A stretch of DNA of 64,000 nt from Calothrix anomala FACHB-343 (GCF_014696435.1 NZ_JACJQG010000040.1:20587-84586), one strand, 5' to 3'; positions 36,692 through 49,398 are shown, counted from the first letter of the stretch. The notes: generated from the letters alone by a model not told the origin. A program made the numbers and translations.

Positions 36692-37894
36692 TCAAGCTGG
36701 TGTTAACAAAATCAACTGCTGTTTCACCAATTTTCTGACATCATCCAAATTTATCTGCACATCAGCTAATATTGCTGCCACTGTATAATTACCATTACAG
36801 CGTTGTAGGAATTCCAATTCTGCTAACGATAGATTAACTATTTGGTAATCGTAGTTAAAAATACATTGACTGGGAAAACCCTCTATACAAGGATTCAATT
36901 CGGGAATCGCTTGTAATAGGGTGTTATCATCTGACCAATCGGCTTTGGTAATTGGGGGACGCCCAAGAAAAAATTCGTAATGGGTAACTTCTGGATCGAG
37001 TAATTCAATTAAACGGTAAATTTGGCGTTGGCGTAGCCCGCCGGAGGCATCGCTCAACTGATTTGCTCTTTCAATTAACTCTGGTGCTTTCGCTAACAGT
37101 CTTTCCAATTGCCAAAAACCAGGATTAGAGAAGCCAATAAACTCTAAACCAGAAGCATCAATTAATTCAAACAGAGTCTCAATATTGTAATCAATCTCTT
37201 GGGGATGAACGTACATATCAGCAAAGTTTTCATCCCGATGATTTTCCAGTGACCAGCGCTCTTTTTCGCGCTTGACAATTCGGTTGTTTTCTGGTAAAGA
37301 AGAGAATAATTGCCGTCCGACTTGTACGCCATCGCGATAATCGCCGCGTTTGTCACCTTGAAGGAGAGCGATCGCTTTTTGCATGAGTTGAATTTCCCAG
37401 CGTCCCAACTCACCATAGACAAAAATGTGCATTAAGCCGCCTGGCGCTAGCTTCTTCGCTAAGGCTTGAATACCGCCAATTGGGTCAGAAGTATGATGTA
37501 AAACACCCACGCAATTAATTAAATCAAACTCACCTGGTAGCTGTTCCACATCAAACAAGCTGAGGTGATGAAACTCAACGCGATCGGCTTTAGAACGCTG
37601 ACAACGCTCTTTGGCTACAGCTAAAGCACCAGCACTCAAATCGATACCAACAACGGAAGCTTGGGGATTGAGGTGAACTAAATATTCTGTACCCACCCCA
37701 GTACCGCAACCAGCATCTAAAATGCGGATGTCTTGCTTTTGCGGTTTTTGACCAGTACAAAAATTGTAAGCAGCGAGCCAATTCCAGCGCCAGTTATAAC
37801 CTGGAGGTGGTTCATCTAGCAGTGGTTCTGGAGGAAAGGGGTAAGTGTTGTAAAGTTGAGCAACAGCAGCACTAACAGTTTGGGCGTCGGACAT
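36692..37894 (-). CDS. Class I SAM-dependent methyltransferase
   Basis: 400 residues from ATG 37894 (MSDAQTVSAAVAQLYNTYPF). ILDAGCGTGVGTEYL is motif I for S-adenosylmethionine, VGIDLS the acidic loop and INCVGVLHHTSDP motif IV. The N-terminal YNTYPFPPEP and the 150-residue C-terminal extension suggest a conserved cyanobacterial type, substrate unknown. A 24-base interspersed repeat (37030-37053) is translated in frame as part of SDASGGLRQ, which may be an insertion. Cytoplasmic. Confidence 0.85.
   Translation of the reverse strand: MSDAQTVSAAVAQLYNTYPFPPEPLLDEPPPGYNWRWNWLAAYNFCTGQKPQKQDIRILDAGCGTGVGTEYLVHLNPQASVVGIDLSAGALAVAKERCQRSKADRVEFHHLSLFDVEQLPGEFDLINCVGVLHHTSDPIGGIQALAKKLAPGGLMHIFVYGELGRWEIQLMQKAIALLQGDKRGDYRDGVQVGRQLFSSLPENNRIVKREKERWSLENHRDENFADMYVHPQEIDYNIETLFELIDASGLEFIGFSNPGFWQLERLLAKAPELIERANQLSDASGGLRQRQIYRLIELLDPEVTHYEFFLGRPPITKADWSDDNTLLQAIPELNPCIEGFPSQCIFNYDYQIVNLSLAELEFLQRCNGNYTVAAILADVQINLDDVRKLVKQQLILLTPA
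37030..37053. repeat. Interspersed repeat inside the methyltransferase gene
   Basis: GGCGTAGCCCGCCGGAGGCA followed by TCGC is a short palindromic repeat of a type found between genes in Nostocales. Here it is translated as part of SDASGGLRQ. Confidence 0.6.
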
Positions 37895-38017
37895 AACAAG
37901 TAATTTTGGCGGCAAAATTGAGTTTACCAGATGTAGTTTGCCACTTAACTACTCAAATTATTTCCGTCTTAGCTGTTGCCTACCTCTACAAATAAATTCA
38001 CAAATCAAGTAATAGTG

Positions 38018-38548
38018 CTAAATATCGCATTGATTGGTTTGGCAATATTTAGCATTATTGATTGCATCTTGAAGACTGCTCAAGGAAATTATCTGAAATG
38101 CCGAACCACCTTGCACTTCAGCAGTGATATATGCATATTTTTGACCGCGAGAGAAGAGGTCTCGACCAACCTTAATTACATTACGAGACTTTTGATAATC
38201 GTTAGCAATGCTGGAATTATAAATATTTTGAATTAATTTTACTGCTTTACTATTTTTCTGCGTAAATTTCAGGCTGGAGTCACCACTGATTGTGATTCCC
38301 TCTTTAGTTACTGTCCCATTCTGAGAAGTAACATCAGCATAAAAATACAATTTACCTTTGGTGCCATCATAACCATGCGATTCGCTGTTATATTTGAGCG
38401 CTGGTAACATGGCTTTAGTTTTGACCCAATTGACGACAGTACGAATATTTTGTCCTGGTAAAGCATGAGCAGGAGCCAGGGAAAGACTTACAGCCAAAGT
38501 AGATACAGCCAGAGAAAGCTTTAAATAAAAGATGTGACTCTTGAACAT
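38018..38548 (-). CDS. Small secreted protein of unknown function
   Basis: 176 residues. A signal peptide with core LSLAVSTLAVSLSLAPAHA precedes a mature part of about 145 residues rich in Lys, Ser and Asn, with YADVTSQNGTVTKEGITISG and a C-terminal pair of Cys (CQTNQC). I do not recognise the family. It is divergent from apcE across a 430-base gap. Confidence 0.65.
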   Translation of the reverse strand: MFKSHIFYLKLSLAVSTLAVSLSLAPAHALPGQNIRTVVNWVKTKAMLPALKYNSESHGYDGTKGKLYFYADVTSQNGTVTKEGITISGDSSLKFTQKNSKAVKLIQNIYNSSIANDYQKSRNVIKVGRDLFSRGQKYAYITAEVQGGSAFQIISLSSLQDAINNAKYCQTNQCDI

Positions 38549-42214
<3,666 letters not shown>

Positions 42215-42253
42215 TCGTTGAGCGCAGTTAACTCTTAATCTTTAATAGTCACA

Positions 42254-42330
42254 GGTCAAGAGTTCAAGATGTTGGACTCTTGACCCGATTCAGTGCTGAA
42301 TACTGATAACTCAGCAATCATTCAGCACTG
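42254..42330 (+). terminator. Two hairpins after apcE
   Basis: GGTCAAGAGT/ACTCTTGACC (42254-42284) and CAGTGCTGAA/TTCAGCACTG (42291-42330), both perfect 10-bp stems. There is no clear T run, so they may be mRNA-stabilising or processing structures rather than full terminators. Confidence 0.55.
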
Positions 42331-42671
42331 TTTAGTCGTGACTATTGACGGTAAAGCCGTAACCTTTCGTAACATTCCTTTCAGACTCTTAACCTTTCGC
42401 TAAATCTGAAAAAGAATATTACAAAATGTTAAGAGCAGTCATAAATGCTCAACAGAATGCCGGAGAATGTTTTGCGGAAGGTAACTAAATTTTCGCCGCT
42501 TGCGTAGTAGATATTGACTACAAGCAGTTCTTCTAACAACACAGATGACATTTTTGTCAAGTGTTTGTTCTGAAGAATTAACTAGAAAAAAGCTACCGTT
42601 ATCCAAAATTTAAAGTCGCACCAGTTTTAATTAAAATTCTGGTTTAATTCGTAGATTGGAGGAATCCATTA
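42331..42671. other. apcA upstream region
   Basis: About 340 bases. No reading frame. The strong apcAB promoter is expected here. GGAGGA at 42658-42663 is a near-ideal ribosome site for apcA. Confidence 0.6.
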
Positions 42672-43157
42672 ATGAGTATCGTCACGAAGTCCATCGTGAA
42701 TGCTGATGCAGAAGCCCGCTACCTCAGCCCTGGTGAGTTAGATCGGATCAAGACCTTTGTTAGCGGCGGTGAGCGTCGTCTGCGGATTGCACAAATCTTA
42801 ACTGAAAACCGCGAGCGTCTAGTTAAGCAAGCTGGCGAACAAGTTTTCCAAAAGCGTCCTGACGTAGTATCTCCTGGTGGAAACGCTTACGGTCAAGAAT
42901 TGACAGCTACCTGCTTACGCGACTTAGACTACTACTTGCGTCTAGTTACCTACGGAATCGTTTCTGGCGACGTAACCCCCATCGAAGAAATCGGTGTAAT
43001 CGGCGCTCGTGAAATGTACAAGTCCTTAGGTACTCCTATCGAAGGTATTACTGAAGGTATCCGTGGTTTAAAGAGCGGCGCTTCTGCATTACTGTCTGCT
43101 GATGATGCAGCTGAAGCTGGTTCTTACTTCGACTACGTAGTTGGTGCCCTCTCCTAG
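42672..43157 (+). CDS. apcA: Allophycocyanin alpha subunit
   Basis: 161 residues. Cys81 in [13 protein letters not shown] binds phycocyanobilin. [11 protein letters not shown] and the C-terminal [11 protein letters not shown] are typical. It forms the core cylinders with ApcB. Codon use is strongly biased, as expected for one of the most abundant proteins. An excellent Shine-Dalgarno sequence precedes it. Confidence 0.98.
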   Translation: MSIVTKSIVNADAEARYLSPGELDRIKTFVSGGERRLRIAQILTENRERLVKQAGEQVFQKRPDVVSPGGNAYGQELTATCLRDLDYYLRLVTYGIVSGDVTPIEEIGVIGAREMYKSLGTPIEGITEGIRGLKSGASALLSADDAAEAGSYFDYVVGALS

Positions 43158-43222
43158 GTTAAAGCGGTTTCGCTGCTAAAACCGAAGTATTGTAATACGG
43201 TTGGAAAAAAGGAATTAACAAC

Positions 43223-43711
43223 ATGGCTCAAGACGCAATTACCTCTGTCATTAACTCTGCAGACGTTCAAGGTAAATATCTAGACGCTTCTGCTTTAGAC
43301 AAACTCAAAAACTACTTTGCAAGTGGCGAACTTCGCGTACGTGCTGCTAGCACCATCAGCGCTAACGCTGCTGCGATCGTTAAAGAAGCTGTAGCTAAAT
43401 CTTTGTTGTACTCTGACGTTACCCGTCCCGGCGGTAACATGTACACCACCCGTCGCTACGCTGCTTGTATCCGCGACTTGGATTACTACCTCCGCTACGC
43501 TACCTACGCTATGCTAGCTGGCGATCCTTCCATCCTCGATGAGCGCGTACTCAACGGTTTGAAAGAAACCTACAACTCCTTGGGCGTTCCCGTTAGCTCT
43601 ACCGTACAAGCTATCCAAGCTATCAAAGAAGTAACCGCTAGCTTGGTAGGTTCTGATGCTGGTAAAGAAATGGGTGTTTACCTAGACTACATCTCCTCTG
43701 GCTTAAGCTAA
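43223..43711 (+). CDS. apcB: Allophycocyanin beta subunit
   Basis: 162 residues. Cys82 in [11 protein letters not shown] holds the bilin and Asn72 in PGGNMY is the usual gamma-N-methylation site. It pairs with ApcA in (alpha-beta)3 trimers. It follows apcA by 65 bases and has AAGGA upstream of the ATG. Confidence 0.98.
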   Translation: MAQDAITSVINSADVQGKYLDASALDKLKNYFASGELRVRAASTISANAAAIVKEAVAKSLLYSDVTRPGGNMYTTRRYAACIRDLDYYLRYATYAMLAGDPSILDERVLNGLKETYNSLGVPVSSTVQAIQAIKEVTASLVGSDAGKEMGVYLDYISSGLS

Positions 43712-43755
43712 GAGTTAGTTGGCACTTAATATTTTAGGTGCGGCTTAATTGAGGT

Positions 43756-43857
43756 CTGGAAATCAATCGTGAGTGCTAGAGCGTTTATCGCTTACCTTGG
43801 TTGAAATAATCAATTATGATGAGTGTTAGTGGTCTAGTATTGATGCTTGATTTCCAG
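43756..43857 (+). promoter_or_regulatory. Long-range stem in the apcB-apcC gap
   Basis: CTGGAAATCAA (43756-43766) is the exact reverse complement of 43847-43857. The stem could cap the apcAB mRNA and reduce read-through into apcC, whose product is needed in smaller amounts. This is inferred from pairing and position only. Confidence 0.45.
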
Positions 43858-43951
43858 CCTTTGCAGTGATTAATTTAAAGAATTTGTCTTAAAAAACGCT
43901 CCCCTTTTTTGAAATAAAAAAGTTTTCACAATTACTACAGGAGAATCTAAG

Positions 43952-44158
43952 ATGGCCCGGTTGTTTAAAGTTACTGCTTGTGTACCCAGTCAAACCCGAA
44001 TTCGCACCCAACGCGAACTACAAAATACCTACTTCACCAAGTTAGTACCCTTCGAGAACTGGTTCCGCGAACAGCAACGCATCATGAAAATGGGTGGCAA
44101 AATCGTGAAAGTTGAATTGGCAACTGGTAAGCAAGGTACTAACACTGGGTTGCTGTAA
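43952..44158 (+). CDS. apcC: Phycobilisome small core linker (L-C 7.8)
   Basis: 68 residues: MARLFKVTACVPSQTRIRTQ and VPFENWFREQQRIMKMGGKI match the CpcD-like small core linker. It stabilises the allophycocyanin trimers at cylinder ends. AGGAGA precedes the ATG. A terminator follows. Confidence 0.97.
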   Translation: MARLFKVTACVPSQTRIRTQRELQNTYFTKLVPFENWFREQQRIMKMGGKIVKVELATGKQGTNTGLL

Positions 44159-44197
44159 TTACCATCTATATAACGAAGATTATTGTAGGGAGTTGCG

Positions 44198-44223
44198 AAG
44201 AGGTCGAGTGAGGCCTCTTTTTT
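44198..44223 (+). terminator. Rho-independent terminator of apcC
   Basis: AAGAGGTC pairs with GGCCTCTT (one G-U) and is followed by TTTT. Confidence 0.8.
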
Positions 44224-44226
44224 GTT

Positions 44227-44264
44227 ATGGGGCATGGGGCATTGGGCATGGGGCATTGGGTATT
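44227..44264. repeat. STRR array (GGGGCAT/TGGGCAT)
   Basis: Five heptamers immediately after the apcC terminator. Confidence 0.85.
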
Positions 44265-44436
44265 TGTCTGTCTTATCCTCCTTGTTCCCTCATTCCCTTC
44301 TGATTGATGCGGGGAGTGCGATCGCATTTTGGTAGTTTTGAGTAATGCGATCGCATTGATGTAAATATTTTTTTACTTAAAATATTATTCAATACCGATA
44401 TTATGCTGTTGTTGATAAAAGAAATGTCATTAGCTT

Positions 44437-44769
44437 GTGAGCCTAGAAACAATACCAGATGAAGCTTTAGTTGTTAGAGGAGGACGTAATCGTCCAGAAG
44501 ATATTGAACGATCAATTGGAACACACCCCAGTGGTGTAACTGGAATCTCCGTAGAAAGTGCAGTAGGATTATCTCTAAAGGAACTATGTGCAAAAATTCC
44601 TCATGGCCAAATTGGCGTGACAACCGTAGGCGAAATTCGTCAACAAGGGGGTGATGTTATTCGGACATCTGGTAGAAGTCCCCATCATGCTACATTAATA
44701 GGCTTAAAACCTGAGCAGATTAGTAATTTGTTGACACCCACAATTGGTAACCCAGCCAAGTCAAATTAG
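44437..44769 (+). CDS. Small protein of unknown function, first of a two-gene unit
   Basis: 110 residues from GTG 44437. It reads LETIPDEALVVRGGRNRPED, then SIGTHPSGVTGISVE, LCAKIPHGQIGVTTVGEIRQ and [18 protein letters not shown]. The Arg/Gly-rich start and the RSPHHAT segment suggest a folded enzyme-like or toxin-like domain, but I cannot name a family with confidence. There is no signal peptide or membrane helix. The next gene follows after 13 bases with its own ribosome site, so the two are probably co-expressed. A small toxin with immunity or antitoxin partner is one reading; this is inference. Confidence 0.6.
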   Translation: MSLETIPDEALVVRGGRNRPEDIERSIGTHPSGVTGISVESAVGLSLKELCAKIPHGQIGVTTVGEIRQQGGDVIRTSGRSPHHATLIGLKPEQISNLLTPTIGNPAKSN

Positions 44770-44782
44770 GAGTTCTCAAAAT

Positions 44783-45052
44783 ATGGAAAAGCCAAAAGTG
44801 TTTGTAGATTTCCATAACGCTGATGTTCAAGGTCGCTTACGCCTTAATTGTACTGGTACGATTGAGGACTTAGCTCATCAGAAAATTTGGTTGCAAAATG
44901 GTCAAGAAATAACGCTTTATAGCGAAGATTTAGAAGTAGATGGAATTGTTCAATTTTCAACAACAGAAAATTTGTGGGTAGCTGTTATTGATTGGGACAA
45001 CATAAAAGAAAAACAAGATGTGTTGATAAAAGAAGACGAAGTTGTTATTTAA
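44783..45052 (+). CDS. Small protein of unknown function, second of a two-gene unit
   Basis: 90 residues from ATG 44783, chosen because GGAG lies 10 bases upstream. It is acidic, with VFVDFHNADVQGRLRLNC, KIWLQNGQEITLY and LWVAVIDWDNIKEKQD, a pattern of short beta strands. No known motif. Acidity and size fit a partner or immunity protein for the basic, Arg-rich product of the preceding gene, but this is not proven. Confidence 0.6.
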   Translation: MEKPKVFVDFHNADVQGRLRLNCTGTIEDLAHQKIWLQNGQEITLYSEDLEVDGIVQFSTTENLWVAVIDWDNIKEKQDVLIKEDEVVI

Positions 45053-45227
45053 CAAAGATACTCAATATCCAAAGTCCCAAAGCGATCGCTTTTGTAAGAA
45101 TAATAAGGAATGCGATCGCATGTAGATAGTTTTGAGAAGTGCGATCGCAAAGCAAAATTAAACTTTACTCCTTTACTCCCATTGTGCAAGAGATAATTAC
45201 AAGGCGGAAATGAGCTAAAGGACAGTC

Positions 45228-46424
45228 ATGACACGCCTACTTTTCATTACAGAAAGATTTGCGCCAGATTTGGGTGGTTTGGCTAGGAGTGCAACGAGGT
45301 TGGTAGGGACGCTGTCACAACTGGGTATAGAGGTTGATGTTGTGACTTGGAGTCGTTATTTACAACCGGGTGAGGTTTTACCACCGGAAAATAAAGAAGC
45401 AAAGATTCGTGTTTATCGTATCGGATTATATCGTCATTGGGATATGACGATGCCTCATACATTAAATGTTTTGGAATGGTTACATTCTGCCTCTCGTTAT
45501 GATGCTGTATGGGGACATTATTTGTTTCCCAGTGGTTTTTTGGCTACTTGGTTTGCCGCACTGGTGGGATTACCCAGTACAGTTAGCGCCCGTGGTAATG
45601 ATATTGACCGCGAAATGTTTCCACCGGGAGATTTTGCCCGTTTACAATGGACGCTGCAACATGCCAAGGTGATTACGGCGGTAAGTGCTGATATGTCTCG
45701 TAAGATTCAGCTATTGAGTGGGCGGGATGATGTATTGGTATTGAAAAATGCGGTTGATACGGAAATATTTTCACCACAGAACAACCCCACCCCCAGCCCC
45801 TCCCCGCAAGCGAGGAGGGGGGAAGGAATTACTAGGGAGTCTTTGGGAATTACTCCAGATGAGGTGATTTTGGGATTTTGTGGGGAATTACGGGAGAAAA
45901 AAGGGCAGCAGTTTTTGTTGAATGCTTTAACCACAGTTCGACAAGTACATCCTGCTTGTTTGTTAATTATTGGTGAGGTACGCCCTTCTCAAGAGTCTGT
46001 GCTGCAATTATATAAAACTAATCAACCAGAAAATGCCCAGAGAATCATTATTACAGGGCATTTACCAAATTCGGAGGCGGTGGCTGAATATTTACGCCTG
46101 TGTGATGTTTATCTCCAGCCTTCATTGTGGGAGGGTATGCCAAATGCTTTATTAGAAGCAATGGCTTGTGGTTGTGGTTGTATCGCCAGTGATGCGGGTG
46201 GGATTCCGGAGGTGATTACACATGGTAAAGATGGATTTTTGCTACCTCGTTCGCAGTTGCACAAGCTAGGTGAGGCGGTGTTGGAATATTTGACGTTAAC
46301 AGATGAACAGAAAAATCAAATTAGCCAAGCTGCACGCGATCGCATTTTAACTGAATATTCTCTAGCTCAGGAAAAGTTACAGCTTCAAACTTTAATCGCC
46401 CGTTTAATTCCCAATTCTGTATAA
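45228..46424 (+). CDS. Glycosyltransferase family 4
   Basis: 398 residues with GT-B fold. The N-terminal GGLARSATRLVGTLSQ is the acceptor-side glycine loop. The C-terminal WEGMPNALLEAMACGCGCIA and SDAGGIPEVI bind the nucleotide sugar, with the Glu pair of the EX7E motif. A Pro/Ser/Arg stretch at 45783-45825 (PTPSPSPQARRGEG) is encoded by an interspersed palindromic repeat and sits in the linker between the two lobes. Sugar and acceptor unknown, likely cell-envelope or exopolysaccharide. Its last 40 bases overlap the convergent gene. Confidence 0.88.
   Translation: MTRLLFITERFAPDLGGLARSATRLVGTLSQLGIEVDVVTWSRYLQPGEVLPPENKEAKIRVYRIGLYRHWDMTMPHTLNVLEWLHSASRYDAVWGHYLFPSGFLATWFAALVGLPSTVSARGNDIDREMFPPGDFARLQWTLQHAKVITAVSADMSRKIQLLSGRDDVLVLKNAVDTEIFSPQNNPTPSPSPQARRGEGITRESLGITPDEVILGFCGELREKKGQQFLLNALTTVRQVHPACLLIIGEVRPSQESVLQLYKTNQPENAQRIIITGHLPNSEAVAEYLRLCDVYLQPSLWEGMPNALLEAMACGCGCIASDAGGIPEVITHGKDGFLLPRSQLHKLGEAVLEYLTLTDEQKNQISQAARDRILTEYSLAQEKLQLQTLIARLIPNSV
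45783..45825. repeat. Palindromic repeat inside a glycosyltransferase gene
   Basis: CCCCTCCCCGCAAGCGAGGA with flanking C and G runs folds on itself. The same kind of repeat is usually intergenic in Nostocales. It keeps the frame open. Confidence 0.7.
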
Positions 46425-47575
46425 GCATGAATTAAAGCTGCGCCAGCATGTTGCCAAGTATAATTATCTTCTATTCGCTGACGGGCGTTTATCGCTAGTT
46501 TTTGTCCTAATTCAGGCTCATTTTGCCAGCGTAACACGGCATCTTTAAGAGATTTGGCGGAACCTGGCTTAACTAATAAAAAATGTACTCCGTCTTCTCC
46601 TAATTCCCTCACCACTGGTAAATCGCTAGCAATTACAGGTATCCCTGTAGCCATCCCTTCTAAAATCTTTAAAGGACAACAACCTTGAACTAAATTGCGA
46701 TCGCTTGGCATTAAAGGAGCGAAAATTACATCACTGGTGTGAATATGTGTCACTAATTGAGTTTGAGAAATTGGTTCTAAAATAGTTAATTTATCTGCTA
46801 CTCCCAGTTTTAATGCTAGCTGTTTTAATACTTTAATTTGATATTCTCTAGCTTGTCCAATAACTTTTAAATTAGCGGTAAATTCTCGGTTAATTAAGGC
46901 TAATGCTTCAACGGCTAGATTTACACCTTGCCAAGGTGAAAGTGTACCAAAGTAGATAATTTCTAGTTTGTCATTTGTCATTTGTCTTTGGTTATTGGTA
47001 AAGACATTTAAATCTACACCGTTGGGAATTACACGGATTTTATCTAGAGAAATGCCACGATTTTGTAGATATTCGCTGGTGATATTGCTAGGGGTGATAA
47101 TTAAATCGGCAGCTTCTAAACAAATTTGCTCTTGAGAGTACAATTTATGCAATAATTCTCTATCTTCAGCTACGGCAGGATAGCGATATTTTAACTCGAT
47201 TGAAGGTAAACCGTTAACTTCAAAAATTAGGCGATCGCAATATTTTTGTTTATTCTTAGCAATGGGAAATCCTTCGTAAATTGAACGTATATGTATAGAT
47301 TCAAATTGCTTTTCTTGCAACCAATTTAGAAGTAAATATCGAAAATATAAAACTCTGTGAATTAAAGTGTCTCCGATTGCTGGAAATGTAGTTTGTCTAA
47401 CTTGTGGATAAATTTCTTGAGCATCTATACCTGTTGCTGTAGGAGAAACTGTGATTAAATGAATATCTTCAAAAGCGGTGGCTAAAGCAATAGAAAAAGC
47501 TTGTATATGAATAGCTGCACCTTTAGGCGCGGGAACTGTATCAAAAGCAATATAAGCAATTTTTTGTCTATTCAT
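46385..47575 (-). CDS. Glycosyltransferase family 4
   Basis: 396 residues, GT-B fold. VPAPKGAAIHIQAFSIALA is the N-terminal loop, ITPSNITSEYL and IRVIPNGVDLNVF the lobe junction, and ILEGMATGIPVIASDLP the nucleotide-sugar site. It is convergent with the preceding glycosyltransferase and overlaps its 3' end by 40 bases. The segment NNQRQMTNDK after the junction is encoded by STRR heptamers (46967-46999). Substrate unknown. Confidence 0.88.
   Translation of the reverse strand: MNRQKIAYIAFDTVPAPKGAAIHIQAFSIALATAFEDIHLITVSPTATGIDAQEIYPQVRQTTFPAIGDTLIHRVLYFRYLLLNWLQEKQFESIHIRSIYEGFPIAKNKQKYCDRLIFEVNGLPSIELKYRYPAVAEDRELLHKLYSQEQICLEAADLIITPSNITSEYLQNRGISLDKIRVIPNGVDLNVFTNNQRQMTNDKLEIIYFGTLSPWQGVNLAVEALALINREFTANLKVIGQAREYQIKVLKQLALKLGVADKLTILEPISQTQLVTHIHTSDVIFAPLMPSDRNLVQGCCPLKILEGMATGIPVIASDLPVVRELGEDGVHFLLVKPGSAKSLKDAVLRWQNEPELGQKLAINARQRIEDNYTWQHAGAALIHAYTELGIKRAIKV
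46967..46999. repeat. STRR heptamers inside a glycosyltransferase gene
   Basis: TTTGTCA heptamers (four to five, some diverged) lie in the coding region and are translated as NNQRQMTNDK. Confidence 0.75.
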
Positions 47576-47791
47576 TAATGTATATAAATTCCGTTGACAC
47601 TTAATTCTCTGTTTGATATACTAACAGCCACATTGTATATATTGCTAATATATAGTAATTATATTTGTTTACATAAATTACTTTTTTTGATGACATCCAA
47701 AGGACAACGTTAAAAAAGTAAAAATTTATATATATATTGTCAATAAAGTTAATAAAACTATTTTAAATTTAATGAATGGAGTTTTGATAAA

Positions 47792-48706
47792 ATGTCGATT
47801 GAATTTATTAAGTTTAAACAAAGCCAAATTTATACGGCAAAAGCAGATATTAGTACAATTGTTGCTGATTTGCAAGAAATAGCAGGTATAGATCAATTAG
47901 CAGAACTACAGCAGAGTAAATATGCTAAACGAGCGCTACATTATTTTTACGGAATAATTGCCTGCGTTGTTTTAGGGTTTATATTATTTTTATTAATGGC
48001 TCAGTTTCCAGCCGTATCTTTATTAATATTGGCGCTGTTTTTAGGAATTATCGGTTTAATATTGGCAATCATCTACGAATTGTTTAAAAAATTCAAGTTG
48101 CGGAAGTTAAATATTATTAATTCTCGCTATGAAGTTACGCAGCGACTTGTGGAAATGCTAGCGCGAGATATGGATAAAGCTAGCGAATTAGAAATCCAAT
48201 TATCTTTTAAAAAGACGAGAATTAAAGAAAATATAGCAGAAACTATACCTCATCCCACTAAGCGCGACTGGAAAATAGATAAATATCAAAATGAATGGTT
48301 GAAATTAACAGGACAGTTTTTAGATAAAACTCGGTTTTTGTTAACTGCAACTGAAGCTACAAAAACTCAATATGGTTGGAAACGTGGTAGCAGTGGTAAG
48401 AGCAAATATAAAACGAAAAGTACTGATATAGGGTTAGATATAGTTCTTAGTTTAAAGTATCCCGAACGCCGTTATGGAGCAATTAAAATTTTGCAAAATG
48501 AAATTAGTAATGCAGTAAAGCTACCTTACTTATCTCGTCTGCGGAATATCAAGCTGACAGATAAATCTGTACATTTAAGTGTCAGGATGGCTCCACAAGT
48601 AGCGGATAAAAGCCAAGAAATATATGAAACAATTACAATGATGTTTCTCAGTCTTTATCAAGTATTAAATTTAGCGAAAGTCCTTTCTAAAAAAGATAAA
48701 TCATGA
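47792..48706 (+). CDS. Membrane protein of unknown function (first gene of FHA operon)
   Basis: 304 residues. After about 45 polar residues come two adjacent membrane helices (YGIIACVVLGFILFLLMA and LLILALFLGIIGLILAIIY). About 190 cytoplasmic-type residues follow, rich in Lys, with RYEVTQRLVEMLARDMD and DIGLDIVLSLKYPERRYGAI. No enzyme motif or known family seen. GGAG precedes the ATG. The stop overlaps the start of the lipoprotein gene (ATGA), so translation is likely coupled. Confidence 0.65.
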   Translation: MSIEFIKFKQSQIYTAKADISTIVADLQEIAGIDQLAELQQSKYAKRALHYFYGIIACVVLGFILFLLMAQFPAVSLLILALFLGIIGLILAIIYELFKKFKLRKLNIINSRYEVTQRLVEMLARDMDKASELEIQLSFKKTRIKENIAETIPHPTKRDWKIDKYQNEWLKLTGQFLDKTRFLLTATEATKTQYGWKRGSSGKSKYKTKSTDIGLDIVLSLKYPERRYGAIKILQNEISNAVKLPYLSRLRNIKLTDKSVHLSVRMAPQVADKSQEIYETITMMFLSLYQVLNLAKVLSKKDKS

Positions 48707-49398
48707 AAATTAAAATTTTGAAAAGTTTTTTAGCATTATTATTAGTCACTACTATTGTTAGCTGTGGTAGTGCTAAGTCTGGTAATGAAGTAGCGAGTAA
48801 TAGTAATAGTAATAATAGTAATGTTAATAATTCCCAAACTCCTCCAGTGGCTACTAATGTAGCTGCAACTCAGGAGAAAATTAAATTTAAGACTGAGGGT
48901 GGTACAGAATTATTTACGATGAAGCCAGAAGCAGACGGTGCGAAATTAGTTGATGGTAAAAATCAAGAATTAGCCAGAATTAAAGCTGATAAAGCCGGAA
49001 AAATCAAAATTAAAAATGCATCCGAAAAAGTATTAGGTTATGTAGTCAGCGAACAAAGTGCTTGGAAGCTGAAAGATGCTAATCAAAAACAAGATTTATA
49101 TATTCTGAGAAAGCAGAATGATAGCGAATATAAGTTAGAAGATGGAGCGAAGAAAGAAATTTATCTGATTCAGTCGCGGAATAACGGGTTTGAGATAGTC
49201 ACACCTAACAAAAATTTAGTTTATCAAGTAAAAGTTAAAAATGATAAAACTTCGTTAATCAAAGCACCATCAAAAACAATTTTTTCCACCAAATCTCAAT
49301 TATCACCAATTGCATTTACCTGCTTTGGCTTTGATGTTCTCACCCGCGAACAGCAAGCTGGTTTGGCTTATGCTGTCAATTTAACAGGAGGTAAATAA
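48703..49398 (+). CDS. Lipoprotein of unknown function (second gene of FHA operon)
   Basis: 231 residues. The N-terminus KSFLALLLVTTIVSC is a lipoprotein signal with Cys22 as acylation site, then an Asn/Ser linker. The rest is a repeat-like beta-rich domain, with LFTMKPEADGAKLVDGKNQE and similar strands, perhaps a small beta-propeller or solenoid. No catalytic motif. It ends with GGAGG, which is the ribosome site of the next gene. Confidence 0.7.
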   Translation: MKIKILKSFLALLLVTTIVSCGSAKSGNEVASNSNSNNSNVNNSQTPPVATNVAATQEKIKFKTEGGTELFTMKPEADGAKLVDGKNQELARIKADKAGKIKIKNASEKVLGYVVSEQSAWKLKDANQKQDLYILRKQNDSEYKLEDGAKKEIYLIQSRNNGFEIVTPNKNLVYQVKVKNDKTSLIKAPSKTIFSTKSQLSPIAFTCFGFDVLTREQQAGLAYAVNLTGGK

